Made by a program: the position numbers and the translations under genes
The notes under the pieces: generated by a model
What the model was told of the DNA's origin: nothing
Database searches by the model: none
What the model saw: only the letters and a program-made list of their open reading frames with translations
NCBI GenBank assembly: GCA_964006375.1
Contig: OZ023270.1
Location: 54,390,036-54,454,035, forward strand
Reading direction: 5' to 3'
From: Tillus elongatus
Lineage: Eukaryota > Arthropoda > Insecta > Coleoptera > Cleridae
DNA: 64,000 nucleotides
Shown here: one piece after another, positions 1 to 10,489 of the stretch
How positions within the stretch are numbered: position 1 is the first letter of the stretch
How the letters are laid out: each line of letters opens with the position of its first letter

Positions 1-449
1 GCGCGTCCCGTGGTATGCCCAGCATCTCCTCTCGCCATGCCTCGCGGTCGGAGATTTACACTGTAAAGTTGTTTTCCCTGCACATTCGCCGGCTCGCGAA
101 GTCTGACCTCATTTCAAGCATGGGCTCCTTTACGATCTCCTGAATTTTGCAGTGGCCCCTGAAGCCTGGGTTGATCTTCAGTCTACCATTGCAGGCTAGT
201 CTGTATAGTCCTAGCCTGGCCTCCCCCATAATAACTAAGTGTAAGGGGGGGAGGGGTAGATCCAGCAACACCTCCATGGCGGCTTTTGGGGTTGAAGACA
301 TGGCCCCTGTGATGCCTAAGCAAGCCATCCTTTGGATCTTGCCTAGTTTTTGTTTGGCACTGGATTGTGTCACCTTAGGCCACCAGACCAGTGCCGCATA
401 TGTTAACGATGGTCTGACCACCCTTGTGTACAGCCAGTAAACACATAAA
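1..449 (-). pseudogene. LINE-B copy 1, fragment between RT and RNase H, runs off left edge
   Basis: The minus strand encodes a stretch matching the region after the reverse transcriptase fingers/palm in the longer LINE-B copy at 46.1-49.6 kb. Shared blocks include VVRPSLTYAALVWW (VVRPRILYGALVWW in the longer copy) and LGITGAM. It continues to the left edge: after a frame change the first 55 bases encode SDREAWREEMLG, matching SRDQWREN of the longer copy. No catalytic motif is present in this piece. The upstream end stops at the (AT)n tract that follows. The clade is an R1/LOA/I-type LINE with RNase H, inferred from the other two copies. It is not functional. Confidence 0.75.

Positions 450-450
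<1 letters not shown>

Positions 451-519
<69 letters not shown>
451..519. repeat. (AT)n microsatellite
   Basis: Uninterrupted AT dinucleotides abutting the upstream end of LINE-B copy 1. Open frames of alternating Tyr-Ile on either strand are artefacts of the repeat. Confidence 0.95.
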
Positions 520-520
<1 letters not shown>

Positions 521-631
521 TGTATATACTGTAACATACTCAGGTGATGCATTTGAGTTTTGAATTGGGTAAATTATTATAGATAATAAACACAAACGGT
601 GTAAGTTGAATAGCCTCAAGTTTAGACTGTA

Positions 632-745
<114 letters not shown>

Positions 746-749
746 CACT

Positions 750-3172
750 ATACATATCCGTCTTAAGTGAGCTGGATATCTACCGTGGCCTGATTTGAGT
801 CTGACCAAAGCAGATGAGTAACTCCTTGACTCAATATGTTTATACAGCTCTATATTTTTGTTGGAAGATTTGGGTTAATTAGTGTATAATCGTTTTCGGA
901 TCGTTCTACATGTTCCCTTCATTATACTTTCCAATCGTCACTTGCTCTTTGCTTAATTTCTATGACATCGTCTGTATATCGTACTTTTTCCATGCCAATA
1001 ACTTTTTTATCTATAACGTGTTTCGCATATTTATCTGCTATTTCGTTGCCTCTAATGTTCTCGTGCCCCTTCATCCATATAAACTCCATAGTGCTGTCTT
1101 GCTTAATTAACTTGGTGTGTATGTTGGCAATTTTATTTGCAATTGAGTTGGTGTAATGCTTTGTGCCAAATTGTTTTAGTGTTATTAGTGATGCCTGGCT
1201 ATCACTTAGTATTGCTAATTTTTTTTAGATGCTGATTTTCGCGCCTTGCCTTTTTAATTGCATATAATTCTGCTGTATATATTGTAGCATACGAATTGAG
1301 TTTGTATGGGACGGAAAATTTAATTGTCTCCTCGCAAAAGGTACATCCTGTGTCATTGTTGTTTTTTGCTCCATCCGTAAATATTTTTGTTTATTTTGTA
1401 TATTTATCTAAAATGTTTAATACTCTTTTCTGGTTTATATTTGAATGTACAGTATAGTGCGGTATTGTAACAGAAAAATTGGTTATTATGTATTTAGTAT
1501 TTGTATTAAACCTTGCTGGTTTTGTTGTACATATTAATTGATGTTCGAGATCTCTCGTGAAGAAGGCATCTGCTAGCAGTGGACTGCTTTTGATTTTCCA
1601 ATATGGATTGTCCAAAATTTCTAAAGACAAATAAAAGAATTGTTTCGATACTTGATCCATTTGGCTTCTCTTCTTCAGCACAAATTCCTGTGCTGAGACT
1701 TGGATTAGAATGAGAAACGGTGGCTCCGATGCTTCTCCAAATATAATTGGTGGATCTGAGGGCTCCAATACAAATTCGCAAGGCTTTTAACTAGATGGTT
1801 TCAATAAATTAAATATTCGTTTTTTATGCTGAGCCATAAACAATACATCCGTAATCTAATATAGATCTAATATATGTTCGACAAAAAATAAGGGCGGTTG
1901 GAGTGTCCGCTCCCCATCTTCTATGGATTACGGTTCTTAGTATGTTAATTCTGCGTACACTTTGGTTTTTATATTATTTATATCTGTTGTCCATGATAAT
2001 TTTCAGTCAAATGAATGCCAAGGTACTTGTAGGTGTTCGCTTTTTTAATACAGTAGGTACTGGTTTGGATACTGTTTGGAACTTGTAATCGGTGCCGTGT
2101 GACGAACATGGCCGCAGGTTTTTCCTCACTTAACGTGAATCGTCTCTCTTCAGTTCACATTTTCAATACGCAGACGATATGTCTTAAGAGCAGGATGCAT
2201 TCTTGGTATGAGTCTGTTTTGACACATATGCATAGATCATCAGCATCTTGCAGACAAGTTATTTCGGTGCCCATTTGATAGAAGCTTTGTGTATAGATGT
2301 TGAATAATATCGGAGTGAGGGATGATTTCTGTGGAAGACCTTGATGTGTGATTCTGGGTCCATGTAGAATATTTTTGGTGTCTCTATTGTACACTTTTCT
2401 GTTGTAGAATATTTGAACTATATTGACTGCACAATTTCGGGTATACCTATTTGTATAAGTTGTTGCACCATGAGTTGTAAATTTATCCAGTCATGTGCAC
2501 TTTAAATGTCGACAAATAGGCACATAAAGTACTTATTCCAGGCAAATGTGCTCTGAATATATATGATTAATTGACCTACTGCATCAACTGTCACCAATCC
2601 TCTTCTAAATCCATATTGCCTATCAGAAAAGATATTATTGTGGTCGCCAAACCACTCCAGCCTATGTTTGATCATTATCTCTATTGTTTTTGTACCGCAT
2701 GGCAACAGTGAGATAAATCTTTACCCCGTGGCTGATTGTGGGCTTTAATTGTATTTTCGAATGAGACATATAACCTTCTTTAGCTGTTCGATGTATTTAC
2801 CTCCGGACCACCAGTTATTATATACCTCTAATAATGCTTCCTTTAGCTCTTCTGTCGTATGATTGATAATGTTATAAGTAATTTTGTCTATGCCTGGTGA
2901 TGTATTTGTAGTATTTTTTATTGCCACTTTTAACCCTGTGTTTGTAAATGGGGTTTGAAATGGATTATCCATGCTAATCTTGTTTGGGTCACAATTCCCT
3001 ATTTGATTAGCAGCACTGGGGGCCACTTTGTTCAGTAACTCCTCAATTAGTTCTCCAGTAATGGTTTCATTACTCTTTATGGCATATATGTAATGTATCT
3101 TTTTTATAAAAGTCCATATGTCAGATATCGGTGTATTTTTATTGAGTGAATTAACAAAACTTTCCCATGCTT
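750..3172 (-). pseudogene. LINE-A ORF2, reverse transcriptase and RNase H part
   Basis: Degenerate minus-strand polyprotein of a non-LTR retrotransposon. From 3172 downward it reads AWESFVNSLN, the usual lead-in to RT, then SPGIDKITYNII and QYGFRRGLVTVDAV near 2600. QGLPQKSSLTPILFNIYT follows near 2330, then the polymerase box DADDLCI near 2240, where YADD or FADD is expected. RNase H lies at about 1000-1375: TDGAK (first Asp), AELYAIK (Glu), then after a frame change DSQAS and WMKGHENIRGNEIADK. The tail [10 protein letters not shown] lies near 790. Several frameshifts and the mutated polymerase box mean it is dead. The 5' part continues at 4630 beyond a HINE-like insertion. RNase H downstream of RT points to an I/LOA-type clade rather than R1 or CR1. 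Confidence 0.85.
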
Positions 3173-3293
3173 TTTAGTGAATTTTCTTTAAAAAATTCAC
3201 TAATGAGGAGATCGAAACTTTTAAATTTTGAAAAAATTTCTTCAAATGCGCGCTAATTAGGCCCCCCAAAACACATATCCGGGGTCAGTTTCA

Positions 3294-3388
<95 letters not shown>

Positions 3389-4628
3389 ATCGATAACTCA
3401 AAAAATAATAAGACGATTTTGATTAAATTTGGCGAATACCTTCATTTTGCAAGTGGCTTGGATAAGTTCGTTAGCCAGGAAAATCGGCACAGGTTTTCCC
3501 GGAAAATTTTGTGTTTTCTTTCGAAAAAAAATTATATCTCCGGAATTAACAAAGTAAGGGCAACCAAATTTAGGTCGTGGGTTTAAAAGAACTTGAACCT
3601 AATATGGAATATAAAAAGAAAATGTCTCAAGAAGAATGTTTTACCAACCCTGAAGTCTTAGTTTCAACCGTCACTGTCCTTCATTTTACTGAAATATTCC
3701 AGAAAATTCATTTTAAATAGACCCTTTCTCTGATGCTTGGCAGTAGCCTTAGCTATAGAGTTTATCGTTTACAGGTATATAATTTTTGTCGAATTTTCGT
3801 AAAAAATCAATAAAGTTCAATATATCCGTTATTATACAAGATATAAAAAAATGTATACATTAATTATTAAGTGTCTTGAGCTACATCTTAAAAAAATATT
3901 TTTACAATCGCAGGTTGGCCCATAAGTCGTGGGTGATACAAATTTTCTTTTTTTTTTAATCAAACACTCCTTATGTTATTGCCTTTTTGGATTTTCCATC
4001 GAAATATAATGCATGTTTGCAAGAAAAGAAATTCTGGACGCAGAAAGTGCGTTATGGTAGCGAATTTGGATCAAATGCTTCATATTTTAATAACTTAATT
4101 TGCTATTAACCTATAAGGTTGACCAAGAAACGAGTTTTTTCCGGAACACTTTAAGTTTACTTTCGGAAATTTTACTGGTAACCAAAATTGATACCTGCTT
4201 TCTTAAAAAAAAAAACACATATTTGCTATTAAAAACATTTTTTTTTTCAATCGAACACGCCGTATGTTATTGCATTTTTGCATTTTCCATTGAAATATAA
4301 TGCATGTTTGTAAGAAAATAAATTCGGGACGCAGCAAGTGTGTTATGGTAGCGAATTTTCATTAAATCCTTTAATTTTGAATTTGCTATTAACCTATAAG
4401 GTTGACCAAGAAACCGGCTTTTCGGGAACACCTTAAGTTTACTTTCAGAATTTTTTGTACAATTGTTTCAAACAATAAAGATTTTGATGAAACGTTGCAC
4501 ATTGTTTCTACTATATAGGTATACTGGTAACCAAATTTGATGCCTGATTTCTTAAAAAAACACACATATTTGCTATTAAAAACATTTTTACGAATATTCA
4601 CTACCAAAACGTACTTGCTGCGTCCAGA
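3173..4628 (+). mobile_element. HINE-like element copy A, full length
   Basis: The most complete single copy of the dominant repeat family. It starts in a T run with AGTGAATTTT followed by its own reverse complement a few bases later. It then has the block ending in CCGGGGTCAG, an (AT)n tract (3296-3385), and a core beginning CGATAACTCAAAAAATAATA with GCTTGGATAAGTTCGTTAGC downstream. Near the 3' end it has a TTCACT relic of the subterminal inverted repeat and the hairpin ACGTACTTGCTGCGT, then CCAGA and a T run. It has no coding capacity. It sits inside LINE-A ORF2: removing it restores the frame ISQK-AWESF. Inverted ends plus a 3' hairpin resemble non-autonomous Helentrons. That assignment is inference. 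Confidence 0.8.
3296..3385. repeat. (AT)n tract internal to HINE copy A
   Basis: AT dinucleotides located between the 5' block and the core of the element, the same internal position as in the other copies. Confidence 0.95.
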
Positions 4629-4629
4629 T

Positions 4630-5215
4630 TTTTGGCTTATTTGTTTAATTTTTTTCTTGTACTGGGCTTCTACTTTTTTTATAATTTAAATAATTTTGTG
4701 AAGTGGCTGCCCTATTGTATTGTAAAAGCGCTTGTTTCCGTTGATGAAACATATTTGTACATTCGCTGTTCCACCAAACCGGTGGTTTGTGATTTATGTA
4801 ATGGGGTTTTGTTTCTTTGATTGTGGCGTTTGCTGCCTCTGGTTCAACATCAATTATAATTTTGTATTTATCTTTATTGTTTTGAACCTGTGTTACTTCT
4901 ATAATACGATTATTGATTGCGAATTGAAATGCATCCCAGTCGGCCGTTGACTCCTTCCATTTTATATAAGGTGTTTTGAATATTTTTTCAAAGGTAATAT
5001 TCTATTCTATTTATCTTAAGTGATGGTCGAAGCTAAGGGCCTCCCTTAATACACTCCAACTTATCATTGTAGCTATAATAGGTGTTGGTAACGTCAGATC
5101 GAATGCCGAAAGAGTCTGAGAAGGTGGTGTAATTTTTATGGCTGAACCATCATTTAAGATTATTCAATTTAAATGATCTACCACTTTGCATAGCTGTCTT
5201 TCATCCCTATTATCA
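4630..5215 (-). pseudogene. LINE-A ORF2, end of APE endonuclease and linker
   Basis: The upstream part of the LINE-A polyprotein. The minus strand near 5150-5000 encodes LNDGSAIKITPPSQTLSAFD followed by LTLPTP, a SWSV block and a DHH. This is the typical C-terminal end of the apurinic-type endonuclease of Jockey/I-group LINEs. Near 4800-4690 the linker KPPVWWNSECTNMF follows, with KQALLQYNRAA after it, as in many LINEs between endonuclease and RT. The frame rejoins the RT part once HINE copy A is removed. The start of the endonuclease domain is missing, because only about 450 bp separate this piece from the gag part and they do not encode it in an obvious way. Confidence 0.8.
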
Positions 5216-5221
5216 CTTATT

Positions 5222-5345
5222 GATCCGCATAAAACATGACGACACGGCGGCCACCGCGGCCGCAACACACATCAATACCCTTCAAATCATCCAGAACAAA
5301 ATTCTGAGAATGGTTACCGGAGCGCCATGGTTTGTCCAAATCTTA
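5222..5345 (+). pseudogene. Jockey-type LINE fragment (post-RT)
   Basis: The plus strand encodes INTLQIIQNKILRMVTGAPW followed by FV. This matches the conserved post-RT block of Jockey-group LINEs (QNKxLRMxTxAPWFV). It is only about 40 codons, in the opposite orientation to LINE-A, wedged between the LINE-A endonuclease and gag parts. The following 300 bp (to about 5660) hold open frames on both strands that I cannot assign. Confidence 0.6.
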
Positions 5346-5679
5346 TGCTTACCCGCTAACGCCCCCGCAGCAAAAACAGAATGGAAACATTCATACCCAA
5401 AAAGTCATTGTGTGAAATCTTTCCGACGGAGGTATGGACTAAGGTCCGGTACTCCCAGGGATATTGATATCCCACGGCACTACAATGTCGTAAATGAGGT
5501 CTGCATGAGCATTTCTCCCTCCTGCATCCAACACCCCAAAAAAAGTGTTTAGATTATTTTCTTCTGATGACGCTAACTTTATTAGTGAAACGATTGTCAG
5601 GTCTTTTTTAAATATGGTGTGGTGATTTGGGTTCTCCAAGTGTACTTATCAGTGCCCATCATAGGTTCTAATCTTCACT

Positions 5680-6890
5680 TAGCTATTTTTCATGTTAGTA
5701 TTTACTATCACTTCAATTTGTTTAATAAGATTTTCTTTTGTTGACATAAAGTATTCACGATGTGGGTTAGGTAAAATTGTGTTTGTTTTATTGGTTATTT
5801 TCTTTGTTAATGAGGATGTTGGTGTTGTTGGTGAAATAGGTGAAAGTGATGCCTTCTGTTTTTGAGGTTGGCTAACGTAATTTTTCTTCAAACCAAACAT
5901 GATTGAGTTTGTGGTTTTCTTATAGATATTTGATTTAATGTTAGTAAGTTTGGAAAGTTTTCTAGATTGTTCAGAATGTAAAATTTATTACTTGTCGCAA
6001 CTGTGGCCTAACTGGGATTATTACCTATTATTACGACGTCTTCAAATAATACGTTTTCTTAAGCCATAATTTTTTTGATATTTTTTTGTTTAATGTAAGT
6101 AGGGCCAGTTTCTGAAATTGACTTATGGTCACTAGTTTTACAAAATACACAGTAGCTACTATCTGGACATTGAGAATCACTATGTTCGCAAGAGCCTCGG
6201 TGGTTTAGTAGTAAGAACGTGTGCCTCTGAAACGAAGGTTACTGGGTTCGATCCCAGGGTACTCCTTTCACTTTTTCAGTGCATACTGTACAATTAACAT
6301 CAACCGAGGTCGTTGCATTGTATTTGAGTAAATTGAATGTCTGCCCGTTCCTCCCTTCGGAGGGGGCGTAAAGCCGTCAGTTCCGCGTCCATGCGATGTT
6401 GGGCACGTTAAAGAGCCTTACCCTCCTTACAGAAAGGCAGGGGTTCGGCAAAATTTTCAGGATAGTGAGGTGAAACTGCTCCCTGGCGTCGGTGATTGGC
6501 CATAGTCGCGGAAATAGGCCGACGTTAAAGAAATAAAACACACACACACACACACTATGTTCACCTGCACAATTTATGCAACGCTGTTTTCCCCTTCACT
6601 GATTCCTTGTGTGTCCGAAGGGCAAATACTAGAAGCATTGAATCACAGGGTGGATATGGGGTTCTACAGTAAATTCACACAAATCTATTTCAATTTATAA
6701 TGGAGTCTCTGTTCCCAAAAACGTTACTATTATCATTTGCCTTTTTACCAATTTTTTCATCCGTTATTCGCCCCATAATTCTTTTAATTTCGACTACTTT
6801 ATGATCTGATATAATATGTTGATATAAATAATTTTCATCGAACATAGTATCTACCATTCTGATTATTCCCTTTTTGTGGTTGAAAAACAT
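5680..6890 (-). pseudogene. LINE-A ORF1 (gag-like) with CCHC zinc knuckles
   Basis: The minus strand begins with a block KGIIRMVDTMFDENYLYQHI leading to VVEIKRIMGR. This is typical of the gag-like ORF1 of I/Jockey LINEs. It then has zinc-knuckle sequences RCINCAGEHSDSQCPDSSYC and CVFCKTSDHKS. The second half is a low-complexity Ser/Pro/Thr/Lys region ending near 5680. ORF1 would bind the element RNA in the cytoplasmic particle. A SINE is inserted exactly between the two knuckles, at the HS of GEHS. Several stops make it non-functional. Position and orientation fit LINE-A ORF2 downstream. Confidence 0.7.
6188..6552 (+). mobile_element. tRNA-derived SINE copy 1, complete, with target duplication
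   Basis: About 365 bp flanked by the perfect 10-bp direct repeat CACTATGTTC (6178-6187 and 6553-6562). The head resembles a tRNA: GCCTCGGTGGTTTAGTAG carries an A-box-like sequence and GGGTTCGATCCCA is a near-perfect B box. Together they form an internal RNA polymerase III promoter. The body has conserved blocks CGGAGGGGGCGTAAAGCC and GATTGGCCATAGTCGCGG, and ends GACGTTAAAGAAATAAAAC before a (CA)n tail. It interrupts the LINE-A zinc-knuckle region. Mobilisation would depend on a LINE partner that I cannot identify. Confidence 0.9.
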
Positions 6891-6949
6891 AGGTATATAT
6901 GCAATTAAATCATTGTCTTTTAAAGTTTAATGGTTAACTAAATTATTTG

Positions 6950-7603
6950 CTATCAAAGTACGAAATGCAGAGGATTATATTAGGCTGACTAGGACATATA
7001 CACTTAGAATCCCTAGCGAGGATCAATGGAGGGAAAATGGGGTTACTTTCCAGCCTGCTAGCCTGGTCTGTTTTTTCCGACGGATCACGGTTGGAGGAGC
7101 AGCACTCCTCCGGGGTGGGAATATACATTAATAGCCTGGGGGTGCGCGAGAGTTATGCTCTGGTCGCATATACCACGGTATTCTAAACGGAGGTGTACCC
7201 TATTCTGTCAGTATCTAATCGACAGGATGTAATGATGACCCCTAAGAAATGGGTATACATTTGCTTAGATAGTCAGGCGGCCCCAGTCTGCGCTTCCAGT
7301 ATTAGGTCAGTCCTGGTTCAGGAGTGCGCTGACGCTCTTACGGGACTGTCCAGCACAAAGGAGCTACAACTTGTGTGGGTTCCGGGACAAAGTGGCGTGG
7401 CGGGAAATGAAGTGGAGAATGACCTAGCAAGGTTTGGTTCCCGGCGGCCGTTCTGTGGCCCAGAGCCTGCTATAGGCATAAGTAGAGAGGTGGTCTCCGA
7501 CGCCGTAGATAAATGGATTGAGAAGGCCATGGAGGGGCACTGGAGGTCGGTCAGTGGCTGTAGGCAGGCGAAGGATTTCGTGGAGAGGCTGGATAGAAAA
7601 GAA
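6950..7603 (+). pseudogene. LINE-B copy 2, RNase H part
   Basis: The plus strand starts with IKVRNAEDYIRLTRTYTLRI, matching IKVRDAEDDIRLTRPYTLRI of LINE-B copy 3. The RNase H domain follows: FTDGSRLEEQ near 7075 (first Asp), TEVYPIL (Glu), CLDSQAA near 7270 (second Asp) and VWVPGQSGVAGNEVENDLAR near 7375. In that block Q replaces the usual His of the PGH motif. There is a frame change after the first Asp block. The element is truncated upstream at about 6950 (no RT here) and broken downstream by HINE copy B at 7604. The C-terminal part resumes at 9768. Confidence 0.85.
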
Positions 7604-8659
7604 CTCTGGACGCAGCAAGTGCGTTATGGTAGTGAATTTTCATAAAACTATTTTTTAATAGCAATAATGTGTTTTTTTTAAGAAAGCAGGCATCACATTT
7701 GGTTACCAGTATAATCTATATAGTAAAAACAATGTGCCATGTTTCATCAAAATAACTTTATTGTTTGAAAATGTACAAAAATTTCCGAAAGTAAACTTAA
7801 AGTGTTCCCGAAAAAACTCGTTTCTTGGTCAACCTTATAGGTTAATAGCAAATTGAGCTCTTCAAATATTAGGCATTTGATCAAAATTCGCTACAATAAC
7901 GCACTTACTGCGTCCAGATTTTTTTTTCTTACAAACATGCATTATATTTCGATGGAAAATGCAATAACATAAGGCGTGTTTGATTAAAAAAAAAAATTCT
8001 ATCACCAACGACTTATGGGCCACCCTGTGATTGTAGAAATAATTTTTTAAGATGTAGCTCAAGACACCCTATAATTAATATATACAATTTTTTTTTCATA
8101 TCTTGTATAATAACAGATATATTGAGCTTTATTGATTTTTTTTACTTTTTTAATTCTACAAAAATTATATACCATTAAACGATAAACTCTATAGCTAAGG
8201 CTACTGCCAAGCATCAGAGAAAGGGTCTATTTGAAATGAATTTTCTGAAAATATTTTATTAAAATGAAGGACAATGACGGTTGAAACTAAGACCTCAGGG
8301 TTTGTAGAACATTCTTCTTGAGACATATAATTACCATAGCCCGTATTAGATTCAAGTTCTTTTCCTAAATGTTGCCAATTTTGACGTTTAAATCGCAACT
8401 TTGACGTTTTGTGGAAAACCCCAATTTATTTTTCTTTACATGCCTATAACTTTCTTGTCTTTTGACTTATAGAGCTAAATTTTGCTGCCCTTACTTTGTT
8501 AATTTCGGAGATATACATTTTTTTCGAAAGAAAACACAAAAGTTTCCGGGAAAACCTGGGCCGATTTTCCTGGCTAACGAACTTGTCCAAGCCATTTGCA
8601 AAAGGAAGGTTTTCACCAAATTTAATCAAAAGCGGCCCATTATTTTTTGAGTTATCGGT

Positions 8660-8661
<2 letters not shown>

Positions 8662-8733
<72 letters not shown>
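8662..8733. repeat. (AT)n tract 1 in HINE copy B
   Basis: AT repeat closing the first duplicated unit. Confidence 0.95.
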
Positions 8734-8734
<1 letters not shown>

Positions 8735-9562
8735 CGATAAACTCTATAGTTAAGACTACTGCAAAGCGTCAGAGAAAGGGTCTATTTGAAATGAATTTTC
8801 TGTTAACATTTTATTAAAATGAAGGACAATGACGGTTGAAACTAAGACATCAGGGTTTGTAAAATATTCTTCTTGAGACATTTTATTTCCATAGCCCGTA
8901 TTAGATTCAAGTTCTTTTCCTAAATGTTGCCAATTTTGACGTTTAAATCGCAACTTTGACGTTTTGTGAAAAAGCCCAATTTATTTTTGTTTAAATGCCT
9001 ATAACTTTTTTTGTCTTTTAGCCTACAGAGCTAAATTTTGGTATATAACTTGACTATAATGATATAAACCCGCGTATAAAATTTATTTGCCCTGACTTTG
9101 TTAATTTTGGAGATATAATTTTTTTTCGAAAGAAAACACAAAATTTTCCGGGAAAACCTCGGCGGATTTTCCTGGCTAACGAACCTATCCAAGCCACTTG
9201 CGAAAGGAAGGTACTCACGAATTTTGACGTTTAATATCGGGATTTTGACGTTTTGAGGAGAACCCAAATTTATTTTTCTTTAAATGCCTGTAACTTTTTT
9301 GTCCTTTAACCTACGGAGGTATATTTTGGTATTTGACTTTACTTTTTATAATGATATAAACCCGCGTATGAAATTTGGTTGCCCTTACTTTGTTAATTTT
9401 GAAAATATAAAAAAATTCGATTTTCTTCGAAAGAAAACACAAAATTTTCCGGGAAAATCTCGGCGGATTTTCCTGGCTAACGAACTTATCCAAGCCACTT
9501 GCGAAAGGAAGGTACTCACCAAGTTTTATCAAAATCGGTCCATTATTTTTTAAGTTATAGGT

Positions 9563-9565
<3 letters not shown>

Positions 9566-9642
<77 letters not shown>
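9566..9642. repeat. (AT)n tract 2 in HINE copy B
   Basis: AT repeat at the normal internal position, followed by the 5' block of the element in reverse orientation. Confidence 0.95.
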
Positions 9643-9645
<3 letters not shown>

Positions 9646-9767
9646 ATATAAAGTCTGAAAGTGACCTCGGATTTGGGTTCCGGGGGTCCTAAATAGCGCT
9701 CATTTGAAGAAATTTTTTCAAAAGTCGGGATCTCCTCATTAGTGATTTTTTTTTAATTCACTAAAAG

Positions 9768-10171
9768 ACTGTCTGGCTCCTTAGTAGGAGTCGTTCTGCG
9801 CTTCGCCGCATCATTGGGGTGCTAACAGGCCACTGTACTCTCAAAAGACACCTTACATTGCTAGGTGTCGAGAGGGATCCCATTTGCCAGGAATGCGGCG
9901 AGACTGAAGAAGCGTCTTACAACTACCTGAGTGAATGCGAGGCGTTTGGGAGTCTTCGAACAGAATTGTTTGGTTCTAGGACCCTACAGATGAGCCAGTT
10001 CCGTCCAATGGAAGACCGTCATGGCCTTTACTTAGAGGTCGACAAGGTTTGGTGACGAAACTGAGGAGGGGTAGGGCACGCCTGCTGGGGTGCCGGGGTT
10101 GGCGAAAAAGGTCCGTCGTGGCCTACTTGCCTGGCGCTAGCGTCCCCACCATTGCTACTACTACTACTACT
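9768..10171 (+). pseudogene. LINE-B copy 2, C-terminal zinc-finger part and 3' tail
   Basis: Continuation of LINE-B beyond HINE copy B. It encodes TVWLLSRSRSALRRIIGVLT, then RHLTLLGVERDPICQECGET and an HxxxC-type end (SYNYLSECEAF; the His of copy 3 is Asn here). The 3' end is a run of CTA triplets (about 10152-10171), also seen as TAG triplets at the end of copy 3. This suggests the family ends in a (TAC)n tail. A frameshift follows the Cys motif. Confidence 0.85.
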
Positions 10172-10489
10172 ATGCCTAACTACCGACGCCAGCGAGCAGT
10201 TTAATCTCACTATCCTGGAAATTTTGCTGAACCCCTGTCTTTCTGTAAGGAGGGCAGGGATCTTTAACAGGCCCAACATTGCATGGACACGGTAACAACG
10301 GCTCTACGCCCTCTGCGAAGGGCGGAACGTGCAGACATTCAACTTGCTCAAATACAATGCCACAAGCTCGGCTGATGTTAATGTTACAGTATATACTGAA
10401 AAAGTGAAAGAAGAACCTTGAGATCGATCGAACCCAGTACCCTTCAGTTCAGGGGGAAAAGGGTCTTACCACTGAACCACCGAGGCTCT
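10172..10489 (-). mobile_element. tRNA-derived SINE copy 2, 3' truncated
   Basis: Reverse copy of the SINE at 6188. The head GAGCCTCGGTGGTTCAGTGG is at the right end with a damaged B box (GGGTTCGATCGATC, a small duplication). The body ends in the block normally reading GGCGTCGGTGATTGGCCATAG. The usual end after CATAG is missing, and the SINE abuts the (CTA)n tail of LINE-B copy 2. No target duplication is seen. Confidence 0.85.

Larger units (their letters stand above)
7604..9766 (-). mobile_element. HINE-like element copy B with internal duplications
   Basis: The 3' end lies at the left (TCTGGACGCAGCAAGTGCGT, the hairpin read on the opposite strand, then AGTGAATTTTCAT) and the 5' end at the right (AATTCACTAAAA at 9755-9766). 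It is longer than copy A because the core and (AT)n segment are repeated. One unit runs to the AT tract at 8662-8733. A second starts with the same AACGATAAACTCTATAG block at 8734. A third partial core lies at about 9225-9642. It splits LINE-B copy 2: DRK before it and TVWLLSRSR after it match the continuous protein of copy 3. No coding capacity is seen. Confidence 0.8.

Noticed and set aside
5439..5639. Minus-strand frame as the missing LINE-A endonuclease start
   Set aside because: It contains NAH and a few suggestive residues but not the ordered catalytic blocks, so I left it unassigned.
6188..6270. Possible tRNA gene at the SINE head
   Set aside because: The tRNA-like promoter boxes are followed by a conserved non-tRNA body present at five loci, with a target duplication, so it is a SINE.
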